From: an uncultured Cellvibrionales bacterium
GTDB taxonomy: Bacteria; Pseudomonadota; Gammaproteobacteria; Pseudomonadales; Porticoccaceae
Direction: 5' to 3'
DNA: 63,463 bases
Assembly: GCA_913062605.1 (NCBI GenBank)
Contig: CAJXWQ010000008.1
Location: forward strand, 1-63,463
Shown here: positions 9,200-17,985 of the stretch, in pieces
Position numbering within the stretch: the first letter of the stretch is position 1
Layout of the letters: each line of letters begins with the position of its first letter
Notes under the pieces: generated by a model
Seen by the model: the letters and a program-made list of their open reading frames with translations, nothing else
What the model was told of the DNA's origin: nothing
Databases searched by the model: none
Made by a program: the position numbers and the translations under genes

Positions 9200-10741
9200 T
9201 TAGTGGCTGGTACCTTCCTCATAATGGGTTTTGTTGTAGACGTTATATTTTCCTGAGGGCTTACTCATTGGTAGCCTTTTTATTTCCTCGAGTGTCTGTG
9301 CATCGTATATCACCAGTGCACCCTCTATATCCCAGATACTGACTAATGCATAACGACCATCTTTGGTAAATTCCACATGGCCGGATGTTTTGCCGGGTTC
9401 CGGTTGCAGGGTTTTTACAATTTCCAGGGTCTTTTTGTCGATAACATGCATCTTGTCTTTGTTGGGGCCAAAGAACACATCGCCCCAAGCGTAGGGGCTA
9501 TTGGCATGGCTGCGCATAAAGAAGCCGGGGCCTTCCGTCTTGATCGTCTTAATGGTTTCCCAGGTATCCATATCGATAACACTGATCTCACCAGTACTGA
9601 AATTAGGTGAGGCCAGTACGGTTTTATCCTGATAACGCCAGGTAATACCTGAACCTAGATGCGGCATGCCTGGTAATTCCAGAGTGGCGACTTTTTCCCC
9701 GCTATCGAGGTCGATGACCAACCCACCTTTGATTTTGGATTTTTTACCACCACTGTCTGTGGGCCTCGCGGCACCGATTACTTGCGAATAGGTCTGGTTA
9801 AAGAAAAAGTCATCGAGGTAATCATCCAGCTTTATGCGGCGTGGCACTAGATTTGGTTTCCCTTCACTTAGCTTTTCATCTATGTCCCCGTAGGGGATTT
9901 CCCAGACCTCTGGAATATCCTTTAGTGCGGCTATAAAGCTGTTGCGTGTTGGCGCTGTGTAAACGGCACTAACTCGTGAGGTGACACCTCCATCCCCTTG
10001 AGTGGGAATAATTTTAACGGGAGAAAGATTTTTGGCGTCGAGTATTACGAGGTTGTGTGGCAGGTAATTGCCTACAGCGACATAGCGACCGTCGTAGGAA
10101 ACGGCTAGGTTGCGGGTATTAATACCCGCACGGATTTCAGCGACGGTCTTCAAATTGTAGATATCAAATTTTGAAATCCAGCCATCGCGCGAGGCAAAGT
10201 AAACATAGCGCCCATCACGGGTGTACTTAGGTCCACCGTGTACGGCAAAGCGAGTTTTAAAGCGGTGAATGGGTTCGAACTTATCTCCATCAAGGAGTGT
10301 GGCATGGTGATCACCCAGCTCAACGACGATAAACAGATTTTGTAAATCTGCATCAAATACTGGCTCGTCTCCAAGTTGTTCCGATTGATAGTGCTGCTCA
10401 TGGGAGTCTTTAATGGCCTGCATATCCCAGCTTGGGATGATAGGTGAGGGGGTGTAGATATAGTCTGAGAGTTGATTTATTTCCTCTGGAGATAATTGGT
10501 CAGAAAAGCCGGGCATTTGTGTGGCAGTGCGCCCATTGGCAATCACATCCACTGCATCAGGTTTTTTCAACCGACTTAAGTTTTGTGGAAGTAGTGCAGG
10601 GCCCATAGCGCCCAAGCGCTGAGCACCGTGACACTGAGCACAATACTTCAGGTAGTTTTGAGTGCCATCTGTTATTTCTGCGTTTGCCGAAAGTGTCGCT
10701 AGGCCAATAAGGGTCGCAAAAAACACAACTATAAATCTCAT
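9200..10741 (-). CDS. nirN: NirN-type c/d1 cytochrome (dihydro-heme d1 dehydrogenase)
   Basis: A signal peptide (MRFIVVFFATLIGLATLSANA) leads into a cytochrome c domain with CAQCHG near residues 33-38 and the axial methionine probably in TQMPGFS. An eight-bladed d1-type propeller follows (repeats such as LFIVVELGDHHATLLDGDKFE and VYFASRDGWISKFD). The layout is that of NirS, but the gene closes the d1 synthesis operon after nirJ, the place of nirN. NirN oxidises the last intermediate (dihydro-d1) in the periplasm and passes on heme d1. ATG 10741 was preferred to the TTG at 10750. It starts 13 bp after nirJ. A second nitrite reductase is a less likely reading. Confidence 0.85.
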   Translation of the reverse strand: MRFIVVFFATLIGLATLSANAEITDGTQNYLKYCAQCHGAQRLGAMGPALLPQNLSRLKKPDAVDVIANGRTATQMPGFSDQLSPEEINQLSDYIYTPSPIIPSWDMQAIKDSHEQHYQSEQLGDEPVFDADLQNLFIVVELGDHHATLLDGDKFEPIHRFKTRFAVHGGPKYTRDGRYVYFASRDGWISKFDIYNLKTVAEIRAGINTRNLAVSYDGRYVAVGNYLPHNLVILDAKNLSPVKIIPTQGDGGVTSRVSAVYTAPTRNSFIAALKDIPEVWEIPYGDIDEKLSEGKPNLVPRRIKLDDYLDDFFFNQTYSQVIGAARPTDSGGKKSKIKGGLVIDLDSGEKVATLELPGMPHLGSGITWRYQDKTVLASPNFSTGEISVIDMDTWETIKTIKTEGPGFFMRSHANSPYAWGDVFFGPNKDKMHVIDKKTLEIVKTLQPEPGKTSGHVEFTKDGRYALVSIWDIEGALVIYDAQTLEEIKRLPMSKPSGKYNVYNKTHYEEGTSH

Positions 10742-10754
10742 AAATATCAATTCA

Positions 10755-11972
10755 CTATGACGGAAATGTAATGTTTTTTGTAGGGATGGTGTGTTTGCTA
10801 TAAGGAGTCACTTGTAATCGGGAATTATCTTCAGTGACGCCGATTTCTTCATCCGTAAGATAGCAGGCGGGATCTTCCTGCCAGGGATCGCCGGTTAATG
10901 AGTAGGCTCTGACTCGGGTATTACCTCCACAGATATTACTGAGCTGGCATGCACCACAGCGGCCTTTTAATTGTCTTGGTTGTTGTTTTAGGCCTGCCAT
11001 TAATGGGTCTGAACGGTCTTCCCAAATTTCCGAGAAAGGGCGGTCTTTTACATTCCCCAGATTATAATCCCACCAGAAAGTATCGGGGTGAACATTGCCG
11101 AGGTTATCGATATTTGCCACATACAGACCGGAGGCGTTGCCTCCCCAGCTTTCTAGTCTTTGACGGATAAAGTCTTCTTTTTCAGGGTGGTTTTTTCGTA
11201 CCCAGTGAAGCAGGTAAACACCGTCTGCATCATTGTTTCCCGTGACGTACTCCACGGCTTCACCACGCTGGAGTTCATTCCAGCAGCGTTCGAACAACAA
11301 ATCCATGGCTGATCGAGTCATTTGGTGAACCACATCATCCTTACGGTTACGGTTGCCGCGTCCAGCGTAATTAAGGTGTGACAAATAAAACTTATCGATA
11401 CCTTCGTCATCTACAATCTTGAGTAAACCCGGTAACTCATGAGCATTATCCTGGGTCAGGGTGAAGCGCAGTCCAACTTTAATGCCATTATCCTGACATA
11501 GGCGTACTGCCCGCATTGATGCGTCGAAAGCACCATCCATTTGCCGAAACTTGTCATGGGTTTCGCCGATGCCATCAATACTGATACCCACATAGTCAAA
11601 ACCAGTTTCCAGCAGAGGCTCAATATGGCTTTCGTCAATTAATGTACCGTTGGTTGATAGACCAGTGTAGAAGCCCTGATCTTTCGCATAGCGCCCAATA
11701 CGGTAGATGTCGGGGCGTAACAGTGGTTCACCGCCTGACAGAATTAGGGCGGGCACATGGAAGGCTTTTAAATCATCCATCACAGTTTGTACTTGCTCGG
11801 TAGATAGCTCTCCCGGGAAATCCGTGTTGGCACTAATGGAATAGCAATGCTTACAACATAGATTGCAGCGGCGAATTAGATTCCAGATGACCACTGGCCC
11901 ACGAGGTTTTCGTAGTGGGGGAGCCTGCTCGGGATTAGCGAGTGTCTGCATGAACTGTGTTACACGAAACAT
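10755..11972 (-). CDS. nirJ: Heme d1 biosynthesis radical SAM protein NirJ
   Basis: Radical SAM enzyme of 405 residues that replaces two propionate side chains of didecarboxysiroheme with oxo groups. The SAM-cluster motif CNLCCKHC (CxxxCxxC) is near residue 37. LILSGGEPLLRPD is the GGE SAM-binding motif, and FDYVGISIDGIG follows. A SPASM-like C-terminal part carries CGACQLSNICGGN and a later DPACYL cysteine for a second cluster. A strong site (AAAGGACGG) precedes ATG 11972. It lies between nirH (31 bp) and nirN on the same strand. Length and motifs are typical. Confidence 0.95.
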   Translation of the reverse strand: MFRVTQFMQTLANPEQAPPLRKPRGPVVIWNLIRRCNLCCKHCYSISANTDFPGELSTEQVQTVMDDLKAFHVPALILSGGEPLLRPDIYRIGRYAKDQGFYTGLSTNGTLIDESHIEPLLETGFDYVGISIDGIGETHDKFRQMDGAFDASMRAVRLCQDNGIKVGLRFTLTQDNAHELPGLLKIVDDEGIDKFYLSHLNYAGRGNRNRKDDVVHQMTRSAMDLLFERCWNELQRGEAVEYVTGNNDADGVYLLHWVRKNHPEKEDFIRQRLESWGGNASGLYVANIDNLGNVHPDTFWWDYNLGNVKDRPFSEIWEDRSDPLMAGLKQQPRQLKGRCGACQLSNICGGNTRVRAYSLTGDPWQEDPACYLTDEEIGVTEDNSRLQVTPYSKHTIPTKNITFPS

Positions 11973-12003
11973 ATCACCGTCCTTTCTTGAAGGGTTCTGT
12001 TCA

Positions 12004-12504
12004 TTAACGAATTCTTAAACCCGTTTTCTTTAATATTTTTAGGCTGTTGAGTTGGGCCATATCACGGCAAGCAGGACCCAGTAACTGTTGGATAGTCTCC
12101 ACTTGTTGAGCAACGTCATCTTCACTGCGACCATGGACCATGGCAAACAGGTTGTAATTCCAGTCAGGAGCTTTGCGTGGCCTCTGGTAACAATGGCTGA
12201 CAAAGTTAAGCTGTCCTACTTGCTGGCCTAAATGTAGGATCTCGCTGTCATCCACATCCCAAACGGTCATCAGGTTAAATCGATAGCCCAAAGCGTAATG
12301 ATTGGGCACCAACCCAATGCGCCGAATCAGTCCTTGGGAGCTCATATCTTGCATTATGTCCAGGAGCTCATCTTCTGTCGTGCCGACCTGCTCGGCAATA
12401 ACTTGATAAGGGCGATCGCATATAGGTAACCCTGTTTGGGTTGCCGCCATGACTTTTTTTGCCAACGCTTCTTTGGCCATCTGTTTACTATGTTTCAAAC
12501 CCAT
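12004..12504 (-). CDS. nirH: Siroheme decarboxylase subunit NirH (Lrp/AsnC-like)
   Basis: Protein of 166 residues of the Lrp/AsnC fold: a winged-helix half (EALAKKVMAATQTGLPICDRPYQVIAEQVG) and an effector-like half with RRIGLVPNHYALGYRFNLMTVWDVDD and the NFVSHCYQRPRKAPDWNYNLFAMVHG stretch. Proteins of the NirDLGH set together decarboxylate siroheme to didecarboxysiroheme in the cytoplasm. Its closest partner in this window is NirL, which shares the GLIxRxG, NH/QHHxLGY and CYxRPR motifs. The H/L assignment rests on order (D-L-G-H) and this similarity. It is 10 bp downstream of nirG. Confidence 0.88.
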   Translation of the reverse strand: MGLKHSKQMAKEALAKKVMAATQTGLPICDRPYQVIAEQVGTTEDELLDIMQDMSSQGLIRRIGLVPNHYALGYRFNLMTVWDVDDSEILHLGQQVGQLNFVSHCYQRPRKAPDWNYNLFAMVHGRSEDDVAQQVETIQQLLGPACRDMAQLNSLKILKKTGLRIR

Positions 12505-12514
12505 AACTTAAACC

Positions 12515-13027
12515 CTAGGCCTCAAACTTAAGTCCAACAAAGAACTCTGTTTGCTTTGGTAAGTTTAAGCTCGGACAGCCAGTGAGTTCGGTTATATCGT
12601 TAAAAAGTATTTCGAGGGCTTGTTCGCTCTCGGCCGCCAATACAAACCACATATTCCATTCGTGGTCGCGCTGATAATTGTGTGCTACTTCGGTGTAGCT
12701 GTTGACTTGCTCGGCCACCTCGTCAAACCGTTGGGTGGGGACCTTGAGTGCACAAAGAGAAAAGACTCCATCCACTTTTTCAATATTATAAAGTGGGCCG
12801 AAGCGAGTCAGTACGCCTTTGTCTAATAGGTCAGAAATAGTTTTCTGTACCTTTTCACTGGTTGTGTTCAATGCATCGGCTATTGTTTGAAAGGGTTCAG
12901 GTGTCAAGGGGAAATCACCTTGATAGCTGTTGAGTAGCTGTTTTTCAAATTCAGTAAGTTCAACTTCCTGTTGTTGCAGGGTGCTTTGATGGCTAGACGT
13001 ACGGTGACTACACATAGTGTGCACCAC
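12515..13027 (-). CDS. nirG: Siroheme decarboxylase subunit NirG (Lrp/AsnC-like)
   Basis: Protein of 170 residues with the pattern LLNSYQGDFPLTPEPFQTIADALN, then LTRFGPLYNIEKVDGVFSLCALKVP and NHNYQRDHEWNMWFV-type sequence (here HNYQRDHEWNMWF). It resembles NirD below, which shares DFPLxPxPF and the HNYQREHE motif. It is one of four subunits that remove two acetate carboxyls from siroheme. The start overlaps nirL by 20 bp. A shorter start at the ATG at 13015 is possible, since the first 20 or so residues are not conserved-looking. Confidence 0.88.
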   Translation of the reverse strand: MVHTMCSHRTSSHQSTLQQQEVELTEFEKQLLNSYQGDFPLTPEPFQTIADALNTTSEKVQKTISDLLDKGVLTRFGPLYNIEKVDGVFSLCALKVPTQRFDEVAEQVNSYTEVAHNYQRDHEWNMWFVLAAESEQALEILFNDITELTGCPSLNLPKQTEFFVGLKFEA

Positions 13028-13493
13028 GTTGTTTGAATTGACGGTTACTGAATAATAGTTGATGTGGGTAATTCAGCTGATGCTTGTCAGTGATAGATTC
13101 AATTTGCTGTTGTACTTGGGTACGTTCTTTTCCATGAATCATACAAAATAAATTAAACGGCCAGTTGGCGCGTCTCGGTCTCCGATAGCAAAGCGTGACA
13201 GCAGGCTCTGCTGACAGCTGTTGCGCCACTTGATCGACCTGTTGATCTGGGATATCCCACACCACCATGCAGTTTGCGGTATACCCCAGCTCGTGGTGTT
13301 GCAGTACCATGCCAAACCGTTTTATCAGTCCTCGCTGTTTCATTTCAGCAATTTTTTCTATGACAGCCTGTTCATTAGTGCCTAATTGTTGGGCGATATG
13401 TTGGTATGGCCGAGCGACCAGAGGCAGCCCTTCCTGCAACACTTTTCTGAGTGCGTGCTCGCTGAGTTCGCATTCGAGTGGCTGCTCTACCAT
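13008..13493 (-). CDS. nirL: Siroheme decarboxylase subunit NirL (Lrp/AsnC-like)
   Basis: Protein of 161 residues with LQEGLPLVARPYQHIAQQLGTNE, GLIKRFGMVLQHHELGYTANCMVVWDIPD and LCYRRPRRANWPFNLFCMIHG. This is the NirL/NirH subtype of the siroheme decarboxylase family. It has the winged-helix half and the ligand-binding half of Lrp proteins but works as an enzyme subunit rather than a regulator. It overlaps nirD by 7 bp and nirG by 20 bp, which points to translational coupling and a fixed subunit ratio. Confidence 0.88.
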   Translation of the reverse strand: MVEQPLECELSEHALRKVLQEGLPLVARPYQHIAQQLGTNEQAVIEKIAEMKQRGLIKRFGMVLQHHELGYTANCMVVWDIPDQQVDQVAQQLSAEPAVTLCYRRPRRANWPFNLFCMIHGKERTQVQQQIESITDKHQLNYPHQLLFSNRQFKQRGAHYV

Positions 13494-13954
13494 AGTGGGA
13501 ACCCAAGATCGATGTGGTAGCCCTTTTCCATGGGTAAATCGAGCAGGGGGTAGTCAAATTCTGCGGCAATATGGGTTAAGACACTGTCCACTTCTGCCTG
13601 GTTACATGCGTTGATTACAAACCAGAGATTAAACTCATGTTCCCGTTGGTAGTTGTGGTTCACTTCCTTAAGGGCATTGATACTTTCAGCGACATGTTCA
13701 ATCTCATGTTCAGGCACGGCAAGTGCTGCCAGCGTACTGGCACCAGCACGCTGGTGATCAAATACAGCGCCAAATCTTGATATAGCATTACTTTGCTGAA
13801 AGGCATTAAGACGCTCGATGATTTCTTGTTCCGGTATATCCAACTGATCCGATAATACTTTGAAGGGCTGAGGGTGGAGCGGAAAGTCCTTCTGCACAGC
13901 ATTCAGCAAGTCTCTATCTTGATTGGACAGTTCCATCACTAACCTCTGCATCAC
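13487..13954 (-). CDS. nirD: Siroheme decarboxylase subunit NirD (Lrp/AsnC-like)
   Basis: Protein of 155 residues with LLNAVQKDFPLHPQPFKVLSDQLD, ISRFGAVFDHQRAGASTLAALAVP and HNYQREHEFNLWFVI. It is the first of the four siroheme decarboxylase genes and is kept separate here, not fused as nirDL in some denitrifiers. It overlaps the end of nirF by 4 bp. MELSNQ at 13936 is an alternative start; the family usually begins close to that point. Confidence 0.88.
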   Translation of the reverse strand: MMQRLVMELSNQDRDLLNAVQKDFPLHPQPFKVLSDQLDIPEQEIIERLNAFQQSNAISRFGAVFDHQRAGASTLAALAVPEHEIEHVAESINALKEVNHNYQREHEFNLWFVINACNQAEVDSVLTHIAAEFDYPLLDLPMEKGYHIDLGFPLW

Positions 13955-15162
13955 AAACCTATCTTTCCAGCACGATTGGAGAAGAAGATACCACTGGGTT
14001 TGTCTGCATTTAAGGTTTTAATCAAGTTGAGTGTTTCTGTGTTGAATACTTTTATTTGGTCCTTATCACGAACCGATATCCAGACTTTTTCACCGCGAGG
14101 AGTGAACTCCATGTGTAGTGCTCCTTTACCCACATCGAGTGTTTTAATGATCTTGAGAGAGGGCACATCTATCACTTGTATCCAGTTATTGTCGGGGTAG
14201 GCAAAGTTGACCCAGACTTGACGCCCATCGGGCCTAGCCATAGCGAATACGGGTTGTCCTTTTAGCTCGATACGAGCAGATTCTTCCCACGTATTTTTGT
14301 CGACCACCAGCACTTGGTGTAGCCCCATCGCGGGCAGAAAGATACTCTCACCAGCGACTGCCCAGCCTTCGAGGTGAGGCATTTTATAAACGGGCAATTT
14401 ATCGTGGCCTCGACCGTATTCTGGAAGGATGCGTCTCATTCCTTTGTCGGGCTGCCAAAGATCCAGCATTGCCAATCCATCTTCGCCAAATAGCCCCGCG
14501 ATGTAATACCGGCCATCCCCAGAGATCAATGCATCATAGGGCTGTTTGCCAATCTGTTCGAATTTGGTGATTTTTGGTTGATCAGGATTTGAAAGGTCTG
14601 CAATCCAGGTTGAAGCACCGTCAAACAGTGAAAAAATAAACTTTTGCCCCGGGGCATCTACCAGCCCAACGGTTTTTGATTGCTCTGTACTGTTTGGCAT
14701 TGTTGCAGGAATATCAGCTACCAGAGATAGGTCCAGGCTATTAAATATTTTGACTCCACCCGGCACATAATTAGATACAGCAATCAGTGAGCCATCCTGA
14801 GAAATAGCGCCACCGATAGAATTGCCACCCTGAATCACTCGTTTGACAATTGTTCCATAGAGAATATCTACTTTGGTCAATCCTCCATCGCGCCCAAAAA
14901 TATAGGCGTAACGGGCATCTCTGGAATATACCGCCGAGGCATGGGATAGGTCACCGAGCCCTTCGATCCGGCACAGAACCTGATCACTACTATGTTCAAT
15001 AACTAATAAACTGCCTTTTTCACGCTCGACGACAACACCGAGATCGCCTGTGCCACGTAATTCTTGGCCGCATGTTTGGCTCCATACTGACGATGCACCA
15101 AAAATTAGCCATAACAGGGTAATCCATAGCAGAGCAAGCCATTTTGCTTTCACGTCGCTCAT
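13951..15162 (-). CDS. nirF: Heme d1 biosynthesis protein NirF
   Basis: Protein of 403 residues with an N-terminal export signal (WLALLWITLLWLIFGASSVWSQ) and an eight-bladed d1-type propeller. Repeat blades such as GSLLVIEHSSDQVLCRIEG and AYIFGRDGGLTKVDI resemble NirS and NirN, but there is no cytochrome c domain. NirF is a periplasmic d1-pathway protein needed late in synthesis, acting with NirN and NirS. There is a 1-bp gap to nirC and a 4-bp overlap with nirD, inside the operon nirC-F-D-L-G-H-J-N. A Cys follows the signal (QTC) but the lipobox is poor. Confidence 0.93.
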   Translation of the reverse strand: MSDVKAKWLALLWITLLWLIFGASSVWSQTCGQELRGTGDLGVVVEREKGSLLVIEHSSDQVLCRIEGLGDLSHASAVYSRDARYAYIFGRDGGLTKVDILYGTIVKRVIQGGNSIGGAISQDGSLIAVSNYVPGGVKIFNSLDLSLVADIPATMPNSTEQSKTVGLVDAPGQKFIFSLFDGASTWIADLSNPDQPKITKFEQIGKQPYDALISGDGRYYIAGLFGEDGLAMLDLWQPDKGMRRILPEYGRGHDKLPVYKMPHLEGWAVAGESIFLPAMGLHQVLVVDKNTWEESARIELKGQPVFAMARPDGRQVWVNFAYPDNNWIQVIDVPSLKIIKTLDVGKGALHMEFTPRGEKVWISVRDKDQIKVFNTETLNLIKTLNADKPSGIFFSNRAGKIGL

Positions 15163-15163
15163 C

Positions 15164-15523
15164 TTATTGGGTGCTCGGTGATGATTGTGTACTCAAAAGT
15201 TGAACTAGGTAGTCTATATCACTATCGGACAATAGGTTTTCCCAGGGAGGCATAGCGGATCCTGGGATGCCTTTGCTAATGATCTGCTTTAAATAGGCGG
15301 GGGTTTTATCCTTAAGGTCTTGAGCCCGTAACGGTGGTCCTAGGCCACCCTTGAGGAGCAGGCCATGACAGGAGCCACAGTCTTGTTTAAGTAAGTATTG
15401 TAGTTCTTGTTGACGGTTGCTATCAGGCTCGCTGGCGAACACCCACGAAACGGGGGCGGCACTGAGAGATAAGCACAGAAATACCGCCAAGATAGAGAGT
15501 TGAGAAGCAGCCAGCGTTTTCAT
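15164..15523 (-). CDS. nirC: NirC-like c-type cytochrome
   Basis: Periplasmic monoheme cytochrome c of 119 residues. The signal peptide (MKTLAASQLSILAVFLCLSLSAAP) is followed by the heme site CGSCHG and a probable methionine ligand in GSAMPPW, a class I fold. NirC heads the heme d1 operon in many denitrifiers and is thought to carry electrons in d1 maturation or to NirS. It is the first gene of the minus-strand nir operon. The only usable ATG (15523) lies within a perfect 11-bp inverted repeat, and no normal Shine-Dalgarno spacing is present. Confidence 0.85.
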   Translation of the reverse strand: MKTLAASQLSILAVFLCLSLSAAPVSWVFASEPDSNRQQELQYLLKQDCGSCHGLLLKGGLGPPLRAQDLKDKTPAYLKQIISKGIPGSAMPPWENLLSDSDIDYLVQLLSTQSSPSTQ

Positions 15524-15550
15524 GCCCTAATAATTCATCATTAGGGCATG
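15521..15550 (-). promoter_or_regulatory. Perfect inverted repeat enclosing the nirC start codon
   Basis: CATGCCCTAAT (15521-15531) and ATTAGGGCATG (15540-15550) form an 11-bp perfect stem with an 8-base loop. In nirC mRNA the AUG sits inside the 3' arm. AGGG is only one base before the AUG. The element could hide the start site or be an operator; it does not look like a terminator, as no T run follows. Confidence 0.6.
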
Positions 15551-15661
15551 AGGCGACTATGACTTGAGTCAGGTAAGGGCAAGATGATGTACTCACAGTG
15601 TCCTAGGTTAGTGTTATCTAAGTATATCTAATCCCACTTTATTTCGTTCATCTATAGAACG

Positions 15662-15702
15662 TTGCGATAAATCAACTATTTGGGGTGATTAGAAGTTAGA
15701 AT
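15662..15702 (+). promoter_or_regulatory. FNR-like half-perfect box and -10 upstream of cysG
   Basis: TTGCGATAAATCAA (15662-15675) keeps one perfect half (ATCAA) and three of five bases in the other. TAGAAT (15697-15702) lies about 28.5 bp from its centre and matches TATAAT at five of six. The predicted start near 15709 gives a 24-nt leader to cysG. The same box could also serve nirC on the other strand, where TAAAGT (15641-15636) is less well placed. Confidence 0.5.
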
Positions 15703-15732
15703 TTACCAAATTGAAATCTGAGAATCTGCTTC

Positions 15733-17121
15733 ATGGACTACTTGCCCATATTTACAAAACTATCGGATAAACACTGCTTGGTGGTTGGCGGGGGGAATGT
15801 CGCAGAACGAAAGCTATCACTTTTGGTAGAGGCCGGCGCAGAGGTAACGCTGGTGGCTCCATCAATTAATGAGCCGATTCAAGAGTTAATTAAAAACGAT
15901 AGCCAGATATCACTGAACCTAATCGAGGACGGTTATCACAGCAGTCTGATGGATGGCATGGACTTAGTCATCGCGGCCACGGACGATCAGGCACTTAATG
16001 AAGCAGTTTCCCGCGATGCAGCTGAGCGACATATCTTTGTAAATGTGGTTGATAACCCCAGCCTTTGCACATTCATTATGCCGGCAATGATTGATCGCTC
16101 ACCGGTGACTATCGCAATCGGTACTGGTGGAACTTCACCGGTACTCGCTCGTTTGTTGCGGGGGAAAATCGAAGCACTTATTCCTCACCGTTTTGGTGCG
16201 TTGGCTGGATTGGCTGCTAAATATAGAGAGCGGGTGAAGGCGGCCTTGCCAAAGGGTCCTACTAGAAAGGCCTTTTGGGAAGAAATTTTTGAAGGTGAGG
16301 TTGCTGAGCAGGTTTTTAGTGGCAATCAAGCCGAAGCTGAACAGCAGCTTGAAGCGCGTATTGATCAGGGTAGTTCGGCGCAACAGGGTGAGGTCTATTT
16401 AGTTGGGGCGGGCCCAGGTGACCCTGATTTACTTAGTTTTCGTGCTCTTCGGCTTATGCAAAAAGCTGACATTGTTATTTATGATCGACTTGTCTCAAAA
16501 GAAATATTGAATCTAGTTCGGCGTGATGCGGACCGACTTTACGTTGGTAAAGAGGCTAGCAACCACTGTGTACCCCAGAGTCAGATTAATGAAATGCTCT
16601 ATAAGCTGGCAAAAGAGGGCAAGCGGGTATTGCGCCTGAAAGGCGGGGACCCCTTTATTTTTGGTCGTGGTGGAGAAGAGGCTGAAGAACTGTTTGCTGA
16701 GGGTGTTCCATTTCAAGTGGTACCGGGTATTACCGCCGCATCTGGTGCTTCTACCTACTGTGGTATTCCCTTGACCCACCGTGATTATGCTCAGTCAGTG
16801 ACATTTGCCACGGGGCATCTTAAGAATGACGCTGTAGATCTTGATTGGCCATCATTAGCGCGGGAAAACCAGACCTTGGTGATTTATATGGGATTGGGCG
16901 GCTTAAAAGTGATCTCGCGGGAGTTAATTGCCCACGGTTTACCTGCGGATACACCCGTTGCTGTGATTCATAAAGCCACACAGGCTGAGCAGCGTGTATT
17001 GATTAGTGATTTGACCCATGTGGTACAAAAAGTACAGGATGAAGACATGCGACCACCAAGCCTTCTCATTATTGGTCGTGTAGTGGCACTTCACGATCAA
17101 CTGAAAGCAAAAGCTATCTAG
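15733..17121 (+). CDS. cysG: Siroheme synthase (precorrin-2 dehydrogenase/ferrochelatase and uroporphyrinogen III methyltransferase)
   Basis: Trifunctional protein of 462 residues. The N-terminal CysG-B half has the NAD site VVGGGNVAERKLSLLVEAGAEVTLVAP and IGTGGTSPVLARLLR. The C-terminal SUMT half has VYLVGAGPGDPDLLSFRALRLMQ, RLKGGDPFIFGRGGEE and VVPGITAASGASTYCGIPLTHR. It makes siroheme from uroporphyrinogen III. Siroheme feeds sulfite or nitrite assimilation and, here, heme d1. The gene is divergent from nirC, and no nirE is seen, so CysG probably supplies the d1 pathway. An FNR-like box before it supports a shared control. Confidence 0.96.
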   Translation: MDYLPIFTKLSDKHCLVVGGGNVAERKLSLLVEAGAEVTLVAPSINEPIQELIKNDSQISLNLIEDGYHSSLMDGMDLVIAATDDQALNEAVSRDAAERHIFVNVVDNPSLCTFIMPAMIDRSPVTIAIGTGGTSPVLARLLRGKIEALIPHRFGALAGLAAKYRERVKAALPKGPTRKAFWEEIFEGEVAEQVFSGNQAEAEQQLEARIDQGSSAQQGEVYLVGAGPGDPDLLSFRALRLMQKADIVIYDRLVSKEILNLVRRDADRLYVGKEASNHCVPQSQINEMLYKLAKEGKRVLRLKGGDPFIFGRGGEEAEELFAEGVPFQVVPGITAASGASTYCGIPLTHRDYAQSVTFATGHLKNDAVDLDWPSLARENQTLVIYMGLGGLKVISRELIAHGLPADTPVAVIHKATQAEQRVLISDLTHVVQKVQDEDMRPPSLLIIGRVVALHDQLKAKAI

Positions 17122-17202
17122 TTAATTTAGTCATTTAACCTCCTGTGGTTCCATCGCTACCTCCTTCTCAGATAGAGTAGAATTGCTCTGAAGGAGTAGC
17201 AC

Positions 17203-17985
17203 ATGCCAACAATAACTATCAACGATGTAGCCATTTCATATACAGACGAAGGGCAGGGTGAGCCCTTGTTGTTCTTGCATGGCTTGGGGGTATGTCGGGC
17301 AGATTGGCGTCCCCAGATCGAATATTTCAGTAAACAGTTTAGGACTATTGCTCCAGATTTCAGAGGGCATGGCGAGTCTGCTGCCCCAGATACGGATTAT
17401 AGTATTCCCATTCATGCCGCTGACGTTATTGCATTAATGGATAGCTTGGAGATCGACTCAGCCCATGTGATAGGGCTTTCTATGGGTGGGATGGTTGCTT
17501 TTCAGCTGGCTGCTGACTCACCACACCGGTTACGTACGATGACCATAGTTAATTCTGGCCCAGCGCTGCCCAACGATACCTTTGCGGCCAAAAAAATGTT
17601 GTGGACGAGGTTGCTACTTATTCGACTTCTTGGCATGAAAGCCTACGGAAGAAAAGTCGCAGAAAGTATGTTTCCTGGTGAGGGTCGTGAGCAATTGATT
17701 GATTTATTTGCAGCGCAGATTGCCAGCAACCCTAAAAAAGTTTACTTGCGGAACCTCAAATCACTGTTCGGTTGGGGTGTGCTGAGCCAGTTATCCTCAA
17801 TTACCACGCCTACCCTAATGCTGACAGGTGACCGTGATTATTCTCCCGTGGAAATCAAGCAAGTTATCGTTGATGCCATGCAGAACGCAAAACTGATTGT
17901 GGTTGAAAATTCAGGTCACGGTACGCCCATAGAAAAGCCAAATGAAACCAATCAAGCCATTGAAGAATTCATTTGTTCCTATTGA
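17203..17985 (+). CDS. Alpha/beta hydrolase
   Basis: Alpha/beta fold hydrolase of 260 residues. It has the oxyanion HG motif (LLFLHGLGVCRADW), the nucleophile elbow GLSMGGM (Ser near residue 93), an acid in TGDRDY and the catalytic His in SGHGTPIEKP. No signal peptide, so probably cytoplasmic. It resembles 3-oxoadipate enol-lactonase-like and related esterases, but the substrate cannot be named and no aromatic pathway genes are near. AAGGAGTAGCAC precedes the ATG. Its last bases overlap the convergent patatin gene by 7 bp. Confidence 0.85.
   Translation: MPTITINDVAISYTDEGQGEPLLFLHGLGVCRADWRPQIEYFSKQFRTIAPDFRGHGESAAPDTDYSIPIHAADVIALMDSLEIDSAHVIGLSMGGMVAFQLAADSPHRLRTMTIVNSGPALPNDTFAAKKMLWTRLLLIRLLGMKAYGRKVAESMFPGEGREQLIDLFAAQIASNPKKVYLRNLKSLFGWGVLSQLSSITTPTLMLTGDRDYSPVEIKQVIVDAMQNAKLIVVENSGHGTPIEKPNETNQAIEEFICSY

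Noticed and set aside
15564-15577. TTGAGTCAGGTAAG as another FNR box before nirC
   Set aside because: Both halves have mismatches and no -10 lies at the right distance.
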